A stretch of DNA of 52,430 nucleotides from RGIG1959 sp964564305 (GCA_964564305.1 CAZMAM010000006.1:1-52430), one strand, 5' to 3'; positions 33,822-41,700 are shown, numbered from the stretch's first letter. Numbers and translations are program-made. The notes: generated from the sequence alone by a model not told the origin.

Positions 33822-34202
33822 GTGTTTTCGGTGGATGTGATGTCCCGTGTGCCCATTTACGAACAGCTGATTCGAAATATCGAGGAGCTGGTGTTGGTCG
33901 GCGCGCTGCCGCCGTCGTCCCGGCTGCCTTCGGTGCGGCAGCTCTCTGTGGAGCTTTCTATCAACCCGAATACGGTGCAAAAAGCGTATAATGAGCTGTG
34001 TCGCCGCGAGGTGGCGCAGGCGGTTCCGGGTAAAGGGTATTATGTGGCGCCTGGCGCGAAAGAGGCGCTGCGCTCCCGTGGAAAAGAGGCTTTGTGCGGT
34101 TTTCGCGAGCGGGCGCGCACGCTGCTGCTGCTCGGGGTTGGCAAGGAGCAGCTGATCGCCGCCGTGGAAGAGGCGGCGCGGGAAAAGGGGGAAGAATCAT
34201 GA
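33822..34202 (+). CDS. GntR-family regulator, YtrA subfamily
   Basis: A 126-residue regulator with an N-terminal winged helix (PIYEQLIRNIEELVLVGALP, then SVRQLSVELSINPNTVQKAYNEL) and only a short C-terminal dimerisation helix, the hallmark of the YtrA subfamily. These proteins repress the ABC genes directly downstream and respond to cell-wall-active antibiotics in Bacillus. The GTG start follows GGGGAGGGA. It overlaps the ATPase gene by ATGA. Confidence 0.93.
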   Translation: MFSVDVMSRVPIYEQLIRNIEELVLVGALPPSSRLPSVRQLSVELSINPNTVQKAYNELCRREVAQAVPGKGYYVAPGAKEALRSRGKEALCGFRERARTLLLLGVGKEQLIAAVEEAAREKGEES

Positions 34203-35125
34203 TGCAGGCAAAATCCCTGACCAAGCGTTTTGAAGGCGTGCCGGCGGTGGAAGGGGTAAATCTCGAAATTCCTTCCGGTTCGGTGTTCGGGCTGGTGGGG
34301 GCGAACGGCGCTGGAAAGAGCACACTGCTGCGCTGTCTTGCGGGTGTATACCGCCCGAACGAGGGGGAAGTCCGGTTCAACGGCGAACCCGTCTACGAGA
34401 ATCCGGCGGTCAAGGCGAATCTCTGTTTTGTTTCGGACGAGCTCTATTTTCTGAGCGGGGCGACGCCCGCGCGCATGGCCAAGCTGTACGCGAGTGCGTA
34501 TTCCTCTTTCGATCTGCCGCAGTTTCAGGCGCTGTGTGAGGGTTTTCGCCTGCCGCAGAGCGGACAAATCCAAACATTTTCAAAGGGGATGCGGCGCCTT
34601 TGCGCCACGGCGCTTGCGCTCGCCGTAAAACCGGCCGTCCTCTTTTTTGACGAGACGATGGACGGGCTCGATCCGATTATGCGCCATCTGGTCAAGAGCG
34701 TCATCGTGGAAGCCGTTTCCGAACGGGAGATGACCGCCGTGGTGGTTTCGCACTCGATGCGGGAGCTCGAGGAGTTTTGCGATCATCTCGCGCTCATTCA
34801 CCGGGGCGGTATTGTGCTGGAGCAGGACGTTCAGGGGCTGAAGACCTCGCTGTTTAAAGTTCAGGTCGCGTTCGAAAACCCGTTCACCCGCGAAAAATTT
34901 TCCGCTCTGCCGGTGGTGCATTACCGGCAGAGCGGGCAGGTGGCCGAGATGATCGTGAGCGGCGACCGCGCGTACGCCGAAGAAGCGCTGCGCCAAATGT
35001 TCCCGCTGCTGCTCGAGATGCTGCCGCTCACGCTTGAAGAGGTATTTACTTACGAGCTTCAGGCGCGCGGGTACGATTTTCAGTCGATGATGGAGGGGAT
35101 ATCCCATGAAGAAGAGCCTGTTTAG
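34199..35125 (+). CDS. ABC transporter ATP-binding protein (YtrB-like)
   Basis: A 308-residue ATPase with Walker A GANGAGKST (about 37-45), a degenerate signature FSKGMRRLCATALAL, Walker B AVLFFDETMDGLDP and a C-terminal extension of about 100 residues. The ATG at 34199 overlaps the regulator stop. Sequence and gene order match YtrB of the acetoin/cell-wall-stress ABC operon. It overlaps the permease by 20 bases. Confidence 0.9.
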   Translation: MMQAKSLTKRFEGVPAVEGVNLEIPSGSVFGLVGANGAGKSTLLRCLAGVYRPNEGEVRFNGEPVYENPAVKANLCFVSDELYFLSGATPARMAKLYASAYSSFDLPQFQALCEGFRLPQSGQIQTFSKGMRRLCATALALAVKPAVLFFDETMDGLDPIMRHLVKSVIVEAVSEREMTAVVVSHSMRELEEFCDHLALIHRGGIVLEQDVQGLKTSLFKVQVAFENPFTREKFSALPVVHYRQSGQVAEMIVSGDRAYAEEALRQMFPLLLEMLPLTLEEVFTYELQARGYDFQSMMEGISHEEEPV

Positions 35126-36563
35126 TGTGCCGCTGTACCGGGAAGGGCTGCGGCAGCTGAAGGTGATTGGCATTGTACAGGCGGTGCTGCTGATAGCGAT
35201 CGGAGCGCTGCCGGTGGCCTCCGGCTGTACCCGAAGCCTCGGCGTAATGCTTTACGATCTCGGCCGTTATACGGTGACCGTTACCCAGATGTGGGGGATG
35301 CTCTATATCGGGATGCTGGTGTTCGCGCCGCTGTATATTCTCTATCTGTTTCGCTTTCTCACGGCGCGCGGGCCGAGCGATTGGTTTCATTCGCTTCCCC
35401 AAAGCCGACCGTGCATCGCGCTCAGTTTCTTCTCTTCCGCAGTGACGTGGTATGTTGTGTCGCTGGTGATTCCCGCCCTTTTCGTCTACGCCGTGTGGGC
35501 AACGGCGACCGCACCCTTGACTGTGCTGCCCGGGGCGGGCCAGATGGCGTCCATGCTGCTTGGTATGCTGCTCGGCGGGATTGCGGTGATGGCGGCGGCA
35601 TTGTGCGCCGTCTCCCTTTCCGGGCGAATGTTCACCGCGCTGTGCGCACTGGCGCTTTTTTGGTTCGCGCCGCGCCTGGTCATCACCGTGCTGGTTCGGC
35701 AAACCCTCGCACACGTGCGGGTGATGGGGTCGGGGCAGCTCAACTGGTTTCTGCAAAACCCTAACATCCCCGCGTTCGGCGATCCGCTACGCCCGGTTTC
35801 ATGGGCATATACGGCGGCGCTCGGCGCACTTTATCTCTGCCTCGGTGTCTTCTTTTTCACACGGCGGCCGAGCGAGGCGGCGGGATCCTCCGCCGTCTCC
35901 CGCGGAATGCAGACGGTCTACCGGCTTTCCGTGTCTTTTCTTTGCTGCCTGCCCGCCATTTGGTCAATGTATGTCTCGGCCACGTCCTCTTCTTCCGCCT
36001 CGGGTGTTTGGCCGGTGACGGTTAGCCTGACGGCGGCGCTTATCGTATACTTTCTCTTTGAGCTCATTACTACCCGCAAGCCGAAAAATTGCATCCGCGC
36101 GATTCCCTGGCTCGGCATCCTCGCGGTGGCGGTAATGGTTTGCGTGGCGACGATGACTCTGTACACAAGCGCGGTGTGGAGCTTTGAGCCGAAAGCGGGC
36201 GAAGTGGACGCGGTCGCGCTGGAAAGCGCCGACGAAGATGCGCATAACGTCTATTGGCGGGAGACGATTGCGAACAGTCCGGGCGCCCACGTTCGCCTCA
36301 CCGATGAGCAGAGCCGCGAGATGCTTTGCCGCGCACTCTCCGACGAAATCGCGGAAAATCGAAGCGCCGGATCCGGCACTCTCTTTTCCGGCATTCTCTT
36401 TTTCGACGAACTTTTCGACGATCTTTATGACTGGGGCGAATCGCACGTGGTGCGGGTAACGGTCACATTCTGGAAGAGCGGTACCACCCGGCAACGGGTG
36501 GTCACGCTGAGTGAAGACAATGTGCGGCAATTGCTGCAAACGGGTGAAAATACACCTCGGTAA
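35106..36563 (+). CDS. ABC transporter permease (YtrC/D-like) with extracytoplasmic C-terminus
   Basis: A 485-residue membrane protein with about eight to nine hydrophobic segments. A first block lies at about 20-235, a second at about 255-355, and a terminal soluble domain of about 125 residues (DAVALESADEDAHNVYWRET onward). The phrase FLTARGPSDWFHSLPQSRP is typical of ABC-2 permeases next to YtrA/YtrB. GGAGGGG precedes the ATG, which lies inside the ATPase gene. The soluble tail is predicted to be outside the membrane and may sense the substrate. Confidence 0.82.
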   Translation: MKKSLFSVPLYREGLRQLKVIGIVQAVLLIAIGALPVASGCTRSLGVMLYDLGRYTVTVTQMWGMLYIGMLVFAPLYILYLFRFLTARGPSDWFHSLPQSRPCIALSFFSSAVTWYVVSLVIPALFVYAVWATATAPLTVLPGAGQMASMLLGMLLGGIAVMAAALCAVSLSGRMFTALCALALFWFAPRLVITVLVRQTLAHVRVMGSGQLNWFLQNPNIPAFGDPLRPVSWAYTAALGALYLCLGVFFFTRRPSEAAGSSAVSRGMQTVYRLSVSFLCCLPAIWSMYVSATSSSSASGVWPVTVSLTAALIVYFLFELITTRKPKNCIRAIPWLGILAVAVMVCVATMTLYTSAVWSFEPKAGEVDAVALESADEDAHNVYWRETIANSPGAHVRLTDEQSREMLCRALSDEIAENRSAGSGTLFSGILFFDELFDDLYDWGESHVVRVTVTFWKSGTTRQRVVTLSEDNVRQLLQTGENTPR

Positions 36564-36570
36564 TGTCCTG

Positions 36571-36599
36571 TTGCCGATCTTTGTGCGGTGTTGCCTTAG
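36571..36599 (+). repeat. Right-end fragment of the dispersed repeat
   Basis: TTGCCGATCTTTGTGCGGTG plus TTGCCTTAG carries the family's right terminus. No left end is recognisable between the permease stop (36563) and this point, so the copy is truncated. Confidence 0.72.
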
Positions 36600-36655
36600 G
36601 TATTACGCGACAAGCAAATTTTCCGTAAGTTTTCATTTTCAGTTTCTGAGATGGG

Positions 36656-36691
36656 AGCGGGGGAGAGAACCGAATGGTTCTCTCCCCCGCT
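36656..36691. other. Strong 16-bp hairpin without T tract
   Basis: AGCGGGGGAGAGAACC (36656-36671) and GGTTCTCTCCCCCGCT (36676-36691) are perfect inverted repeats with a 4-base loop. It lies between convergent genes (permease ending 36563, sugar transferase ending 36710). Neither side has the T run of an intrinsic terminator, so it may protect 3' ends or terminate through another mechanism. Confidence 0.8.
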
Positions 36692-36709
36692 GACAGGAGG
36701 CAAAGTTTT

Positions 36710-37384
36710 TCATGCCGTTTTGGAGTCGGCATTGGTAACATTGGGATTGACGCCTTCGCTGACGCCCTCGCACCGCAGAACATAAAAGAATGTTTTCCAC
36801 AGTATGCGTACATCCATAACAAAAGTGGCGTGACGCGCGTAATAACCGTCCAAGAACGCTTTTTGAGAAAGCGGAAGATCGTCTCTTCCGCGAATTTGTG
36901 CAAAACCGGTGATGCCCGGACGCACTTCATTCGCTCCGTGCAATGTTCGCATGTCCAATAATTCTTCTTCGGTTGTTACTACCGGGCGAGGACCCACAAA
37001 ACTCATCTCACCTTTAAGTACGTTAATCAGCTGGGGCAGTTCATCCAAGCTGAACCGGCGGATAAAATGACCGATAGGAGAAATGTAACGATCCGGGTCC
37101 TTTAATTCGTAGGTAGCCATATCCGGCGGCGCATCTTTACTCATGGTTCGGAACTTAATCATGCGAAAAGTTTTTCCTCTGCGTCCGACCCGGGTCTGCA
37201 CAAAAAAGGGCGAACCGTGCGTATCGTAAGCGGCGAGCAAAGTGAGCGCCAACATCGGTACCGCGAGTATAATCAACAATAAAAGAGAAAATACTATATC
37301 CAGTGTGCGTTTGACAAACAGGAAACTTTTTCGCGGTGTTTTGACGGTCATATTACGGGCATTTATCGATACAATTTTTTGCAT
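36710..37384 (-). CDS. Polyprenyl-phosphate sugar-1-phosphate transferase (WcaJ/EpsL-like)
   Basis: A 224-residue monotopic phosphoglycosyl transferase that moves a sugar phosphate from a UDP-sugar to undecaprenyl phosphate, starting polysaccharide or glycan assembly. One membrane helix (KRTLDIVFSLLLLIILAVPM) precedes the catalytic KFRTM segment, SLDELPQLINVLKGEMSFVGPRP and RPGITGFAQI motifs. The ATG at 37384 is chosen since AGGAGGG lies nine bases upstream; the longer TTG start has no site. No other glycan genes are nearby, so it is an orphan initiator. Confidence 0.92.
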   Translation of the reverse strand: MQKIVSINARNMTVKTPRKSFLFVKRTLDIVFSLLLLIILAVPMLALTLLAAYDTHGSPFFVQTRVGRRGKTFRMIKFRTMSKDAPPDMATYELKDPDRYISPIGHFIRRFSLDELPQLINVLKGEMSFVGPRPVVTTEEELLDMRTLHGANEVRPGITGFAQIRGRDDLPLSQKAFLDGYYARHATFVMDVRILWKTFFYVLRCEGVSEGVNPNVTNADSKTA

Positions 37385-37497
37385 CCACCAATACCCTCCT
37401 GATTTTTTAAAATCAAACAAAAGAAACGCCGCTTGGAATGTTTGAAATGCCTTACTTCCGGAAGGGGTTCAAAAGAACTTTAAAAAAGGCCTTAAAA

Positions 37498-37526
37498 AAA
37501 TATTTATCGAATAGCGGTAAATATTT
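37498..37526. other. AT-rich hairpin in the sugar transferase 5' leader
   Basis: AAATATTTA (37498-37506) pairs with TAAATATTT (37518-37526). Together with TAAAAAAGGCCTTA (37481-37494) it makes the ~160-base leader between promoter and start codon potentially structured. Function unknown. Confidence 0.4.
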
Positions 37527-37551
37527 AATGTTTTCCCAAACGGCGACCCTC

Positions 37552-37580
37552 ATTATACAACCCTTTGCCCGATTTTGCAA
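37552..37580 (-). promoter_or_regulatory. Promoter of the sugar transferase
   Basis: Minus-strand -35 box TTGCAA (37575-37580) and -10 box TATAAT (37552-37557) with a 17-base spacer. The transcript would carry an unusually long leader of about 160 bases before the ATG at 37384. Confidence 0.82.
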
Positions 37581-37823
37581 GCTTGTTTGCGAAAAATTCA
37601 CACAAATCGGTCATATATTTAAAATTGCACAGAACTCGGGATTTTTATTTGGGCAGAATCACAACAAAGCCTTTCTATATATTCGAGTTCACCGAAATAT
37701 GCGAAAATTTTCGGCAATTAAAAAATACTGGAAAGAAAAATGCTGGAAATTCCGTTTTCATCACACACCACAAACGAAATGGAAAATTGCTTAATATTCC
37801 ATAGGCGATGTCCTTGTTATATT
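37581..37823. other. AT-rich spacer, nothing identified
   Basis: This 243-base stretch is AT-rich. Short open frames occur on the plus strand but have no ribosome site or recognisable product, so I treat them as noise. Confidence 0.5.
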
Positions 37824-38004
37824 CAGGCAATACCGCATAAAGATTATCGTGCGTGAAGCAAAGAGCAAAGAGAGGATTCTTCGTCAGATGAAATAAAACC
37901 CGCAGGGAATATTTTGTAAATTCGCGAAAATTTTTGTAAACAGTAAAAAGTGCCCATAGGTGAGAAGCATTTTGAAGTTGCCGGTTTTTGTGCGGTATTG
38001 CTGT
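37824..38004 (+). repeat. Dispersed inverted-repeat element, full-length copy
   Basis: The left end CAGGCAATACCGCATAAAG and right end TTTTTGTGCGGTATTGCTG are imperfect inverted repeats. The left interior GATTATCGTGCGTGAAGC matches the copies at 38888 and 40357. The interior is more AT-rich and diverged than the 38888 copy. It ends eight bases from the stop codon of the CmpB-like gene, on whose other side another copy lies in the same orientation. Confidence 0.82.
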
Positions 38005-38012
38005 AGTTCGCC

Positions 38013-38852
38013 TCAGAAATTGTCCGATTTTTTGGAGTTTTCCGTCTTGTCAGGGCTTTGGGCGGTATCGGAAACTTGGGTGTTTTGAGCGCTTTCGGTG
38101 TCTTCAATATTTTCGGGATTCTGGGGATTTTGGGTGTCTTCTTCGGTGACTACTTGCATATTTGCGTAAATGCGATTCATGCGCTCGTCCGGGAACCGTT
38201 CATCCAAAATCTGTTGCATCGCGGTGGTAGCCGGAATGCCGTCGCGCCGTTCTTCCATGCGGTGAAGCGCCAGAGCGGAAACGACCGTATTAAAGATCAT
38301 AAACACAAACAGTACCCAAGTGAGTATAATACCCAATCGGTTGGGAATGCGTTCGATTAGGCGGGAAAGAAACGGATACAGCCATTTGATCCACGCTAGC
38401 GCCAATAAACCCCAAAAACAGGAATACAAAAGGGAAATCCGACCGTTTAGATTAAACGGCTGCGCACTGTACTCCCAAGAAACTGTGCCGAACATGCTCT
38501 CCTGTACAAAACTGCACACATATTCCCAAATGCTGCCTATGGCAAACCCACCCAGAAAAATCACAAAATTTCCCCGCTTGGCCAGCCATGCTAAGCCCAA
38601 AGTCATGAATAGGGCCCCGAACCCGTATACTAAATTGAACGGCCCGTACACCAACCCGCTCCGGCTCTCAAAATGCCCCCGTGTGATAAAACAGAAAATC
38701 AGTTCCACCACAACGCCGACAAATGAGCCGATAAAGAAAATCCAGAAAAGCTTATAAAAATTCAGTCCTTCGGCAAAAGATTTTTTGCGAAGCGGCTGAG
38801 TTTCATCCGGCGTTGGCTCTGCTGCCGGTTTGGTTTGGGGAGAAGTTTCCAT
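38013..38852 (-). CDS. CmpB-like putative ABC-transporter-type membrane protein
   Basis: A 279-residue protein with a polar N-terminus and about six membrane helices (residues 35-200). A hydrophilic Glu/Asn/Gln/Ser-rich C-terminal tail of about 45 residues shows repeated Asn-Pro/Glu-Asn patterns. Phrases FIGSFVGVVVELIFCFITRG, GLVYGPFNLVYGFGAL and PFNLNGRISLLYSCFWG match the ABC_trans_CmpB (PF06541) family of unknown function. The ATG at 38852 has AAAGGTG nine bases upstream. Two copies of the dispersed repeat flank it in direct orientation. Confidence 0.85.
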   Translation of the reverse strand: METSPQTKPAAEPTPDETQPLRKKSFAEGLNFYKLFWIFFIGSFVGVVVELIFCFITRGHFESRSGLVYGPFNLVYGFGALFMTLGLAWLAKRGNFVIFLGGFAIGSIWEYVCSFVQESMFGTVSWEYSAQPFNLNGRISLLYSCFWGLLALAWIKWLYPFLSRLIERIPNRLGIILTWVLFVFMIFNTVVSALALHRMEERRDGIPATTAMQQILDERFPDERMNRIYANMQVVTEEDTQNPQNPENIEDTESAQNTQVSDTAQSPDKTENSKKSDNF

Positions 38853-38887
38853 AGAGAGCGCCACCTTTTATTGACCGAGAATATTTC

Positions 38888-39060
38888 GGGCAATACCGCA
38901 CAAAGATTGTCGTGCAGATGCGAAGCAGATTTTGCGCCAGATGAACTGAAAACCGCAGCAAAACCTTTGTGTATTTGCGAGGATTTTCAGAAAATATGGC
39001 GGAAAAGATGCAAGCAGATGGGCGGCAAAAGCGGTAGCCGGTCTTTGTGCGGTGTTGCCT
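38888..39060 (+). repeat. Dispersed inverted-repeat element, best-preserved copy
   Basis: The left end GGGCAATACCGCACAAAG and right end CTTTGTGCGGTGTTGCCT are inverted repeats at most positions. Interior landmarks GATTGTCGTGC, AACTGAAAACCGCAGC, TTTGTGTATTTGCGAGG and GGCGGAAAAG recur in other copies. It is non-coding. I use it as the reference copy. It lies 35 bases upstream of the CmpB-like start codon; the 90 bases from here to the nrdR stop hold nothing recognisable. Confidence 0.88.
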
Positions 39061-39150
39061 TTGATTTTTTACATTATCATCCGCATGCTAATGCCATCGC
39101 AGTGCATCAATGGTTGCGGTGTACCAATGATTAAAGTATATTATGCCGAT

Positions 39151-39618
39151 TTATTTTTGATCGTCTTTATCTGCAAGCATGCGCGAAATCGTTTCTTGAA
39201 AGCTGCTGATATCGGTAAATTGACGGTAAACGGAGGCAAACCGCACATAGGCCACGTCGTCAATTCCCTTCAGCGCTTCCATTGCGTATTCTCCGATGAT
39301 TTGTGTGGGAATTTCGCGTGAAAGGGAATTGAGTACTTTGGATTCGATACTCGCAACGGCTTTTTCCAGTGCTTCCAAGGGAACCGGGCGCTTTTCACAG
39401 GCGCGAAGCAGACCGTTGAACAATTTTTGCCGATCAAAAAACTCCCGGGATCCGTCCCGTTTCACCACCATCACGGGTAAATTTTCCACCATTTCATAGG
39501 TGGTGAACCGCTTGCCGCATTTCAGGCATTCACGGCGGCGCCTGATTCTGGCATTTTCGACTGTAGGACGGGAATCAATGACTTTGCTTTCCCTAAAACC
39601 GCAATACGGACATTTCAC
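39151..39618 (-). CDS. nrdR: Transcriptional repressor NrdR
   Basis: A 155-residue repressor of ribonucleotide reductase genes. It has an N-terminal zinc ribbon (MKCPYCGF and CLKCGKRF) and an ATP-cone domain with VVKRDGSREFFDRQKLFNGL and EIPTQIIGEYAMEALKGID. The start is GTG at 39618 with AAAGGAGAG about eight bases upstream. The first residues MKCPYCG are invariant in the family, so the start is firm. No nrd genes are in the window. Confidence 0.96.
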   Translation of the reverse strand: MKCPYCGFRESKVIDSRPTVENARIRRRRECLKCGKRFTTYEMVENLPVMVVKRDGSREFFDRQKLFNGLLRACEKRPVPLEALEKAVASIESKVLNSLSREIPTQIIGEYAMEALKGIDDVAYVRFASVYRQFTDISSFQETISRMLADKDDQK

Positions 39619-39677
39619 GGGATATCTCTCCTTTATTGTTGTGGAAACGTTCTCGGTTGGGTTTTCCTTTCCATAAA

Positions 39678-39705
39678 GTATACCATATCTTGTACTTCAT
39701 TGCAA
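39678..39705 (-). promoter_or_regulatory. nrdR promoter
   Basis: Minus-strand -35 box TTGCAA (39700-39705) and -10 box TATACT (39678-39683) with a 16-base spacer, about 60 bases upstream of the GTG. Confidence 0.7.
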
Positions 39706-39827
39706 TAGCGAATCCCCGCTCCGAACCGTTTTTATGTGAGGCACATTTCACAGCAAGTCCGAACGACATTCGGCGGGGAACGGCATTTCTATGAAGACGG
39801 TATTTTTCCAAATATACTTTGTGAATA

Positions 39828-39880
39828 TCGCAAAAAGATTGCCGAAAAAAGGTGCAGCGGATTTTCGGGTTTGTATTTGT
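39828..39880 (+). repeat. Possible decayed copy of the dispersed repeat
   Basis: ATATCGCAAAAAGATTGCCG followed by GGTGCAGCGGATTTTCGGG and TTTGTATTTGTG echoes the left half and centre of the 38888 copy in the right order. The termini are lost. The match is by eye and weak. Confidence 0.35.
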
Positions 39881-39917
39881 GAAAAATCCGGTTCTGTTTT
39901 ACAGAACCGGATTTTTC
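39881..39917. terminator. Bidirectional terminator of the tRNA-Ser pair
   Basis: A perfect 16-bp stem GAAAAATCCGGTTCTG (39881-39896) / CAGAACCGGATTTTTC (39902-39917). The A and T runs within the stem ends provide T tracts on both strands. It lies about 40 bases past the second tRNA-Ser in its direction of transcription. Confidence 0.85.
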
Positions 39918-39957
39918 GGTGCCCTTTCGCCGTCAAATACGCCTGTGCACTTTATTG

Positions 39958-40048
39958 TGGCGGAGAAGGAGGGATTCGAACCCTCGCGCCGGTTACCCGA
40001 CCTACGCCCTTAGCAGGGGCGCCTCGTCACCAACTTGAGTACTTCTCC
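39958..40048 (-). tRNA. tRNA-Ser (GCT)
   Basis: On the minus strand the acceptor GGAGAAG pairs with CTTCTCC, followed by G and encoded CCA (plus-strand TGG 39958-39960). The anticodon arm GCGCCCCTGCTAAGGGCGT carries GCT. The long variable arm (GTCGGGTAACCGGC) is typical of Ser tRNAs. Confidence 0.97.
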
Positions 40049-40116
40049 GTAACTTTTCCGGTTGGTGGCCGGAAAAATCTGTTTATTGATTGCCGCAGCG
40101 GGTGTTGAGAGAGAAT

Positions 40117-40203
40117 TGGCGGAGAGGAAGGGATTCGAACCCTTGGCTCTTACGAGTCACCGGTTTTCAAGACCGGCTCCTTAAACCTCTCGGACACCTC
40201 TCC
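40117..40203 (-). tRNA. tRNA-Ser (TGA)
   Basis: On the minus strand the acceptor GGAGAGG pairs with CCTCTCC, followed by G and encoded CCA. The anticodon arm CCGGTCTTGAAAACCGG carries TGA, with a long variable arm. It is the first of two tRNA-Ser genes transcribed together. Confidence 0.97.
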
Positions 40204-40222
40204 TAACTTGTGTAACACTATA

Positions 40223-40251
40223 AGCATATCATTTCCGGCAGTTGTTGTCAA
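40223..40251 (-). promoter_or_regulatory. Promoter of the tRNA-Ser pair
   Basis: Minus-strand -35 box TTGACA (40246-40251) and -10 box TATGCT (40223-40228) with a 17-base spacer, 20 bases before the first tRNA. Confidence 0.85.
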
Positions 40252-40313
40252 GACACGATTCCCGTCAAAAAGGAGATTTTACAAAATATAACGCACAAAA
40301 TTGTGTAGCGGAC

Positions 40314-40342
40314 TTCACAAATCTCCGGTTTTTGGGTATAAT
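40314..40342 (+). promoter_or_regulatory. Promoter of the patatin gene
   Basis: The -35 box TTCACA (40314-40319) and -10 box TATAAT (40337-40342) have a 17-base spacer. A whole repeat element lies between this promoter and the start codon. Confidence 0.72.
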
Positions 40343-40356
40343 AAAAGGGAAAATTT

Positions 40357-40456
40357 TAAGGCAATGCCGCATAAAGATTGTCGTGCGTGAAGCGGATGAA
40401 GATTTTTCTCCAGATAAACCGAAAACCGTAACGAATACTTTGTGTGGTGTGCCTTA
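40357..40456 (+). repeat. Dispersed inverted-repeat element, 100-bp form, in a 5' leader
   Basis: The left end TAAGGCAATGCCGCATAAAG (40357-40376) and right end CTTTGTGTGGTGTGCCTTA (40438-40456) are inverted repeats. The interior is a shortened version of the 38888 copy, retaining GATTGTCGTGC and CCGAAAACCG. It lies wholly between a good promoter and the patatin ribosome site, so it must be transcribed as part of that leader. Confidence 0.87.
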
Positions 40457-40479
40457 ATCATTCAAAGGGATGATGTGCG

Positions 40480-41319
40480 GTGAAAACCGGTGTGGTCGAT
40501 GTCGGGGGCGGATTTCGGGGTATTTATGCCTGCGGGGTGCTGGATTATTGCTTAGACAACCGTATTCGGTTTGATTTGGGTATCGGTGTTTCCGCGGGAA
40601 GTGCGAATCTCATTTCTTTTTTATCCGGTCAAAAAGGACGCAATTATGTTTTTTACACGAAATACGGGCTTCGTAGACAATATGCGGGCATCGAAAATTT
40701 TCTGTTCAAAGGCTCATATATCGATTTGGATTATGTGTACAGTACTTTGAGCAATCACGACGGAGAATCTCCCCTTGATTGCGCTGCCCTAATGCAAAAT
40801 CCGATGGAATTTGTTGTGGTTGCGACAAATGCCCTGACGGGTGAAGCTACCTATTTTGATAAGCGGGACATACGTCCGGATGATTATAATGTACTCAAAG
40901 CATCCAGTGCCATTCCGTTTGTCTGTAAGCCGTATGTTATTCACCAAACGCCTTATTATGACGGTGCGCTGGGAGATCCGGTTCCGGTGGAAAAGGCCTT
41001 TGCCATGGGATGTGACCGTGTTGTGGTGTTGTTGACAAAACCGGAAGATGTGGTGCGAACTTCCGAGCAGGATGAAAAAATGGCCGCGCGAATCCGCAAG
41101 AAATATCCGGCAGCGGCGCAAAGTCTCTGTCAGCGGGCCGATCGCTATAATACCGGGGTAGCGGCGGCGAAAAAGTATGCGCAACAGGGCAAAGCCTTGA
41201 TTGTGGCGCCGGACGATACATGCGGGGTCAGCACTCTATCCCGCGATCCGAACCGTTTAAACCGACTTTATAAAAAGGGATATGCCGACGGAGCGAAAAT
41301 CGGCAGCTTTTTGAATTAG
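40480..41319 (+). CDS. Patatin-like phospholipase
   Basis: A 279-residue serine acyl hydrolase of the RssA/YlbK type. It has an oxyanion loop VGGGFRGIYACGVLD at residues 8-22, the nucleophile Ser in GVSAGSANL, and the dyad Asp in YYDGALGDPVP near residue 165. It is expected to act on phospholipids or lipids at the cytoplasmic membrane face. The GTG start follows AAAGGGA about ten bases upstream. It stands alone, with a repeat element in its leader. Confidence 0.93.
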   Translation: MKTGVVDVGGGFRGIYACGVLDYCLDNRIRFDLGIGVSAGSANLISFLSGQKGRNYVFYTKYGLRRQYAGIENFLFKGSYIDLDYVYSTLSNHDGESPLDCAALMQNPMEFVVVATNALTGEATYFDKRDIRPDDYNVLKASSAIPFVCKPYVIHQTPYYDGALGDPVPVEKAFAMGCDRVVVLLTKPEDVVRTSEQDEKMAARIRKKYPAAAQSLCQRADRYNTGVAAAKKYAQQGKALIVAPDDTCGVSTLSRDPNRLNRLYKKGYADGAKIGSFLN

Positions 41320-41448
41320 CCGCAGGTGTTCGGTTTTCCGTTATTACGGATGCTGCTGACGCTACAGACGGGAATAGATACCTTGTTTCTGCTGTATGGT
41401 AAAGTAATATGCCTTCCTCATTTTGCTCAATTATTCCCGGTTTACTAT

Positions 41449-41498
41449 TTATATCTTGCATTGAACGCATAGCTTATATCTTGCATTGAACGCATAGC
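41449..41498 (+). repeat. Exact 25-bp tandem duplication upstream of mutY
   Basis: The 25-base unit TTATATCTTGCA-TTGAACGCATAGC is present twice without mismatch (41449-41473 and 41474-41498), ending 22 bases before the -35 box of the mutY promoter. It may be a recent slippage product or a duplicated regulator site. The remainder of the 41320-41520 gap shows no gene. Confidence 0.85.
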
Positions 41499-41520
41499 AG
41501 GAGCTGTTTGGCAAAATCCC

Positions 41521-41549
41521 TTGTCGCAAATCGAAAAAAATGCTATAAT
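41521..41549 (+). promoter_or_regulatory. Promoter of the mutY-SDR-vanY run
   Basis: The -35 box TTGTCG (41521-41526) and -10 box TATAAT (41544-41549) have a 17-base spacer. No further terminator or good promoter is seen up to ilvB, so this may drive the biosynthetic genes as well. Confidence 0.72.
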
Positions 41550-41700
41550 AAGCGCAGACTTCCGGGCAGATCGCCTTATGAACAGTTGCCTGTATGACTT
41601 GGCACTGTGTTGAACGGAAAACCGTTTTCGTTTATCCCGGTGGGCGAAGAAAAAACAAGCTTTGTGCAAAAGAAGAAAATTTTCGTCGGGGGTGCTGCGG

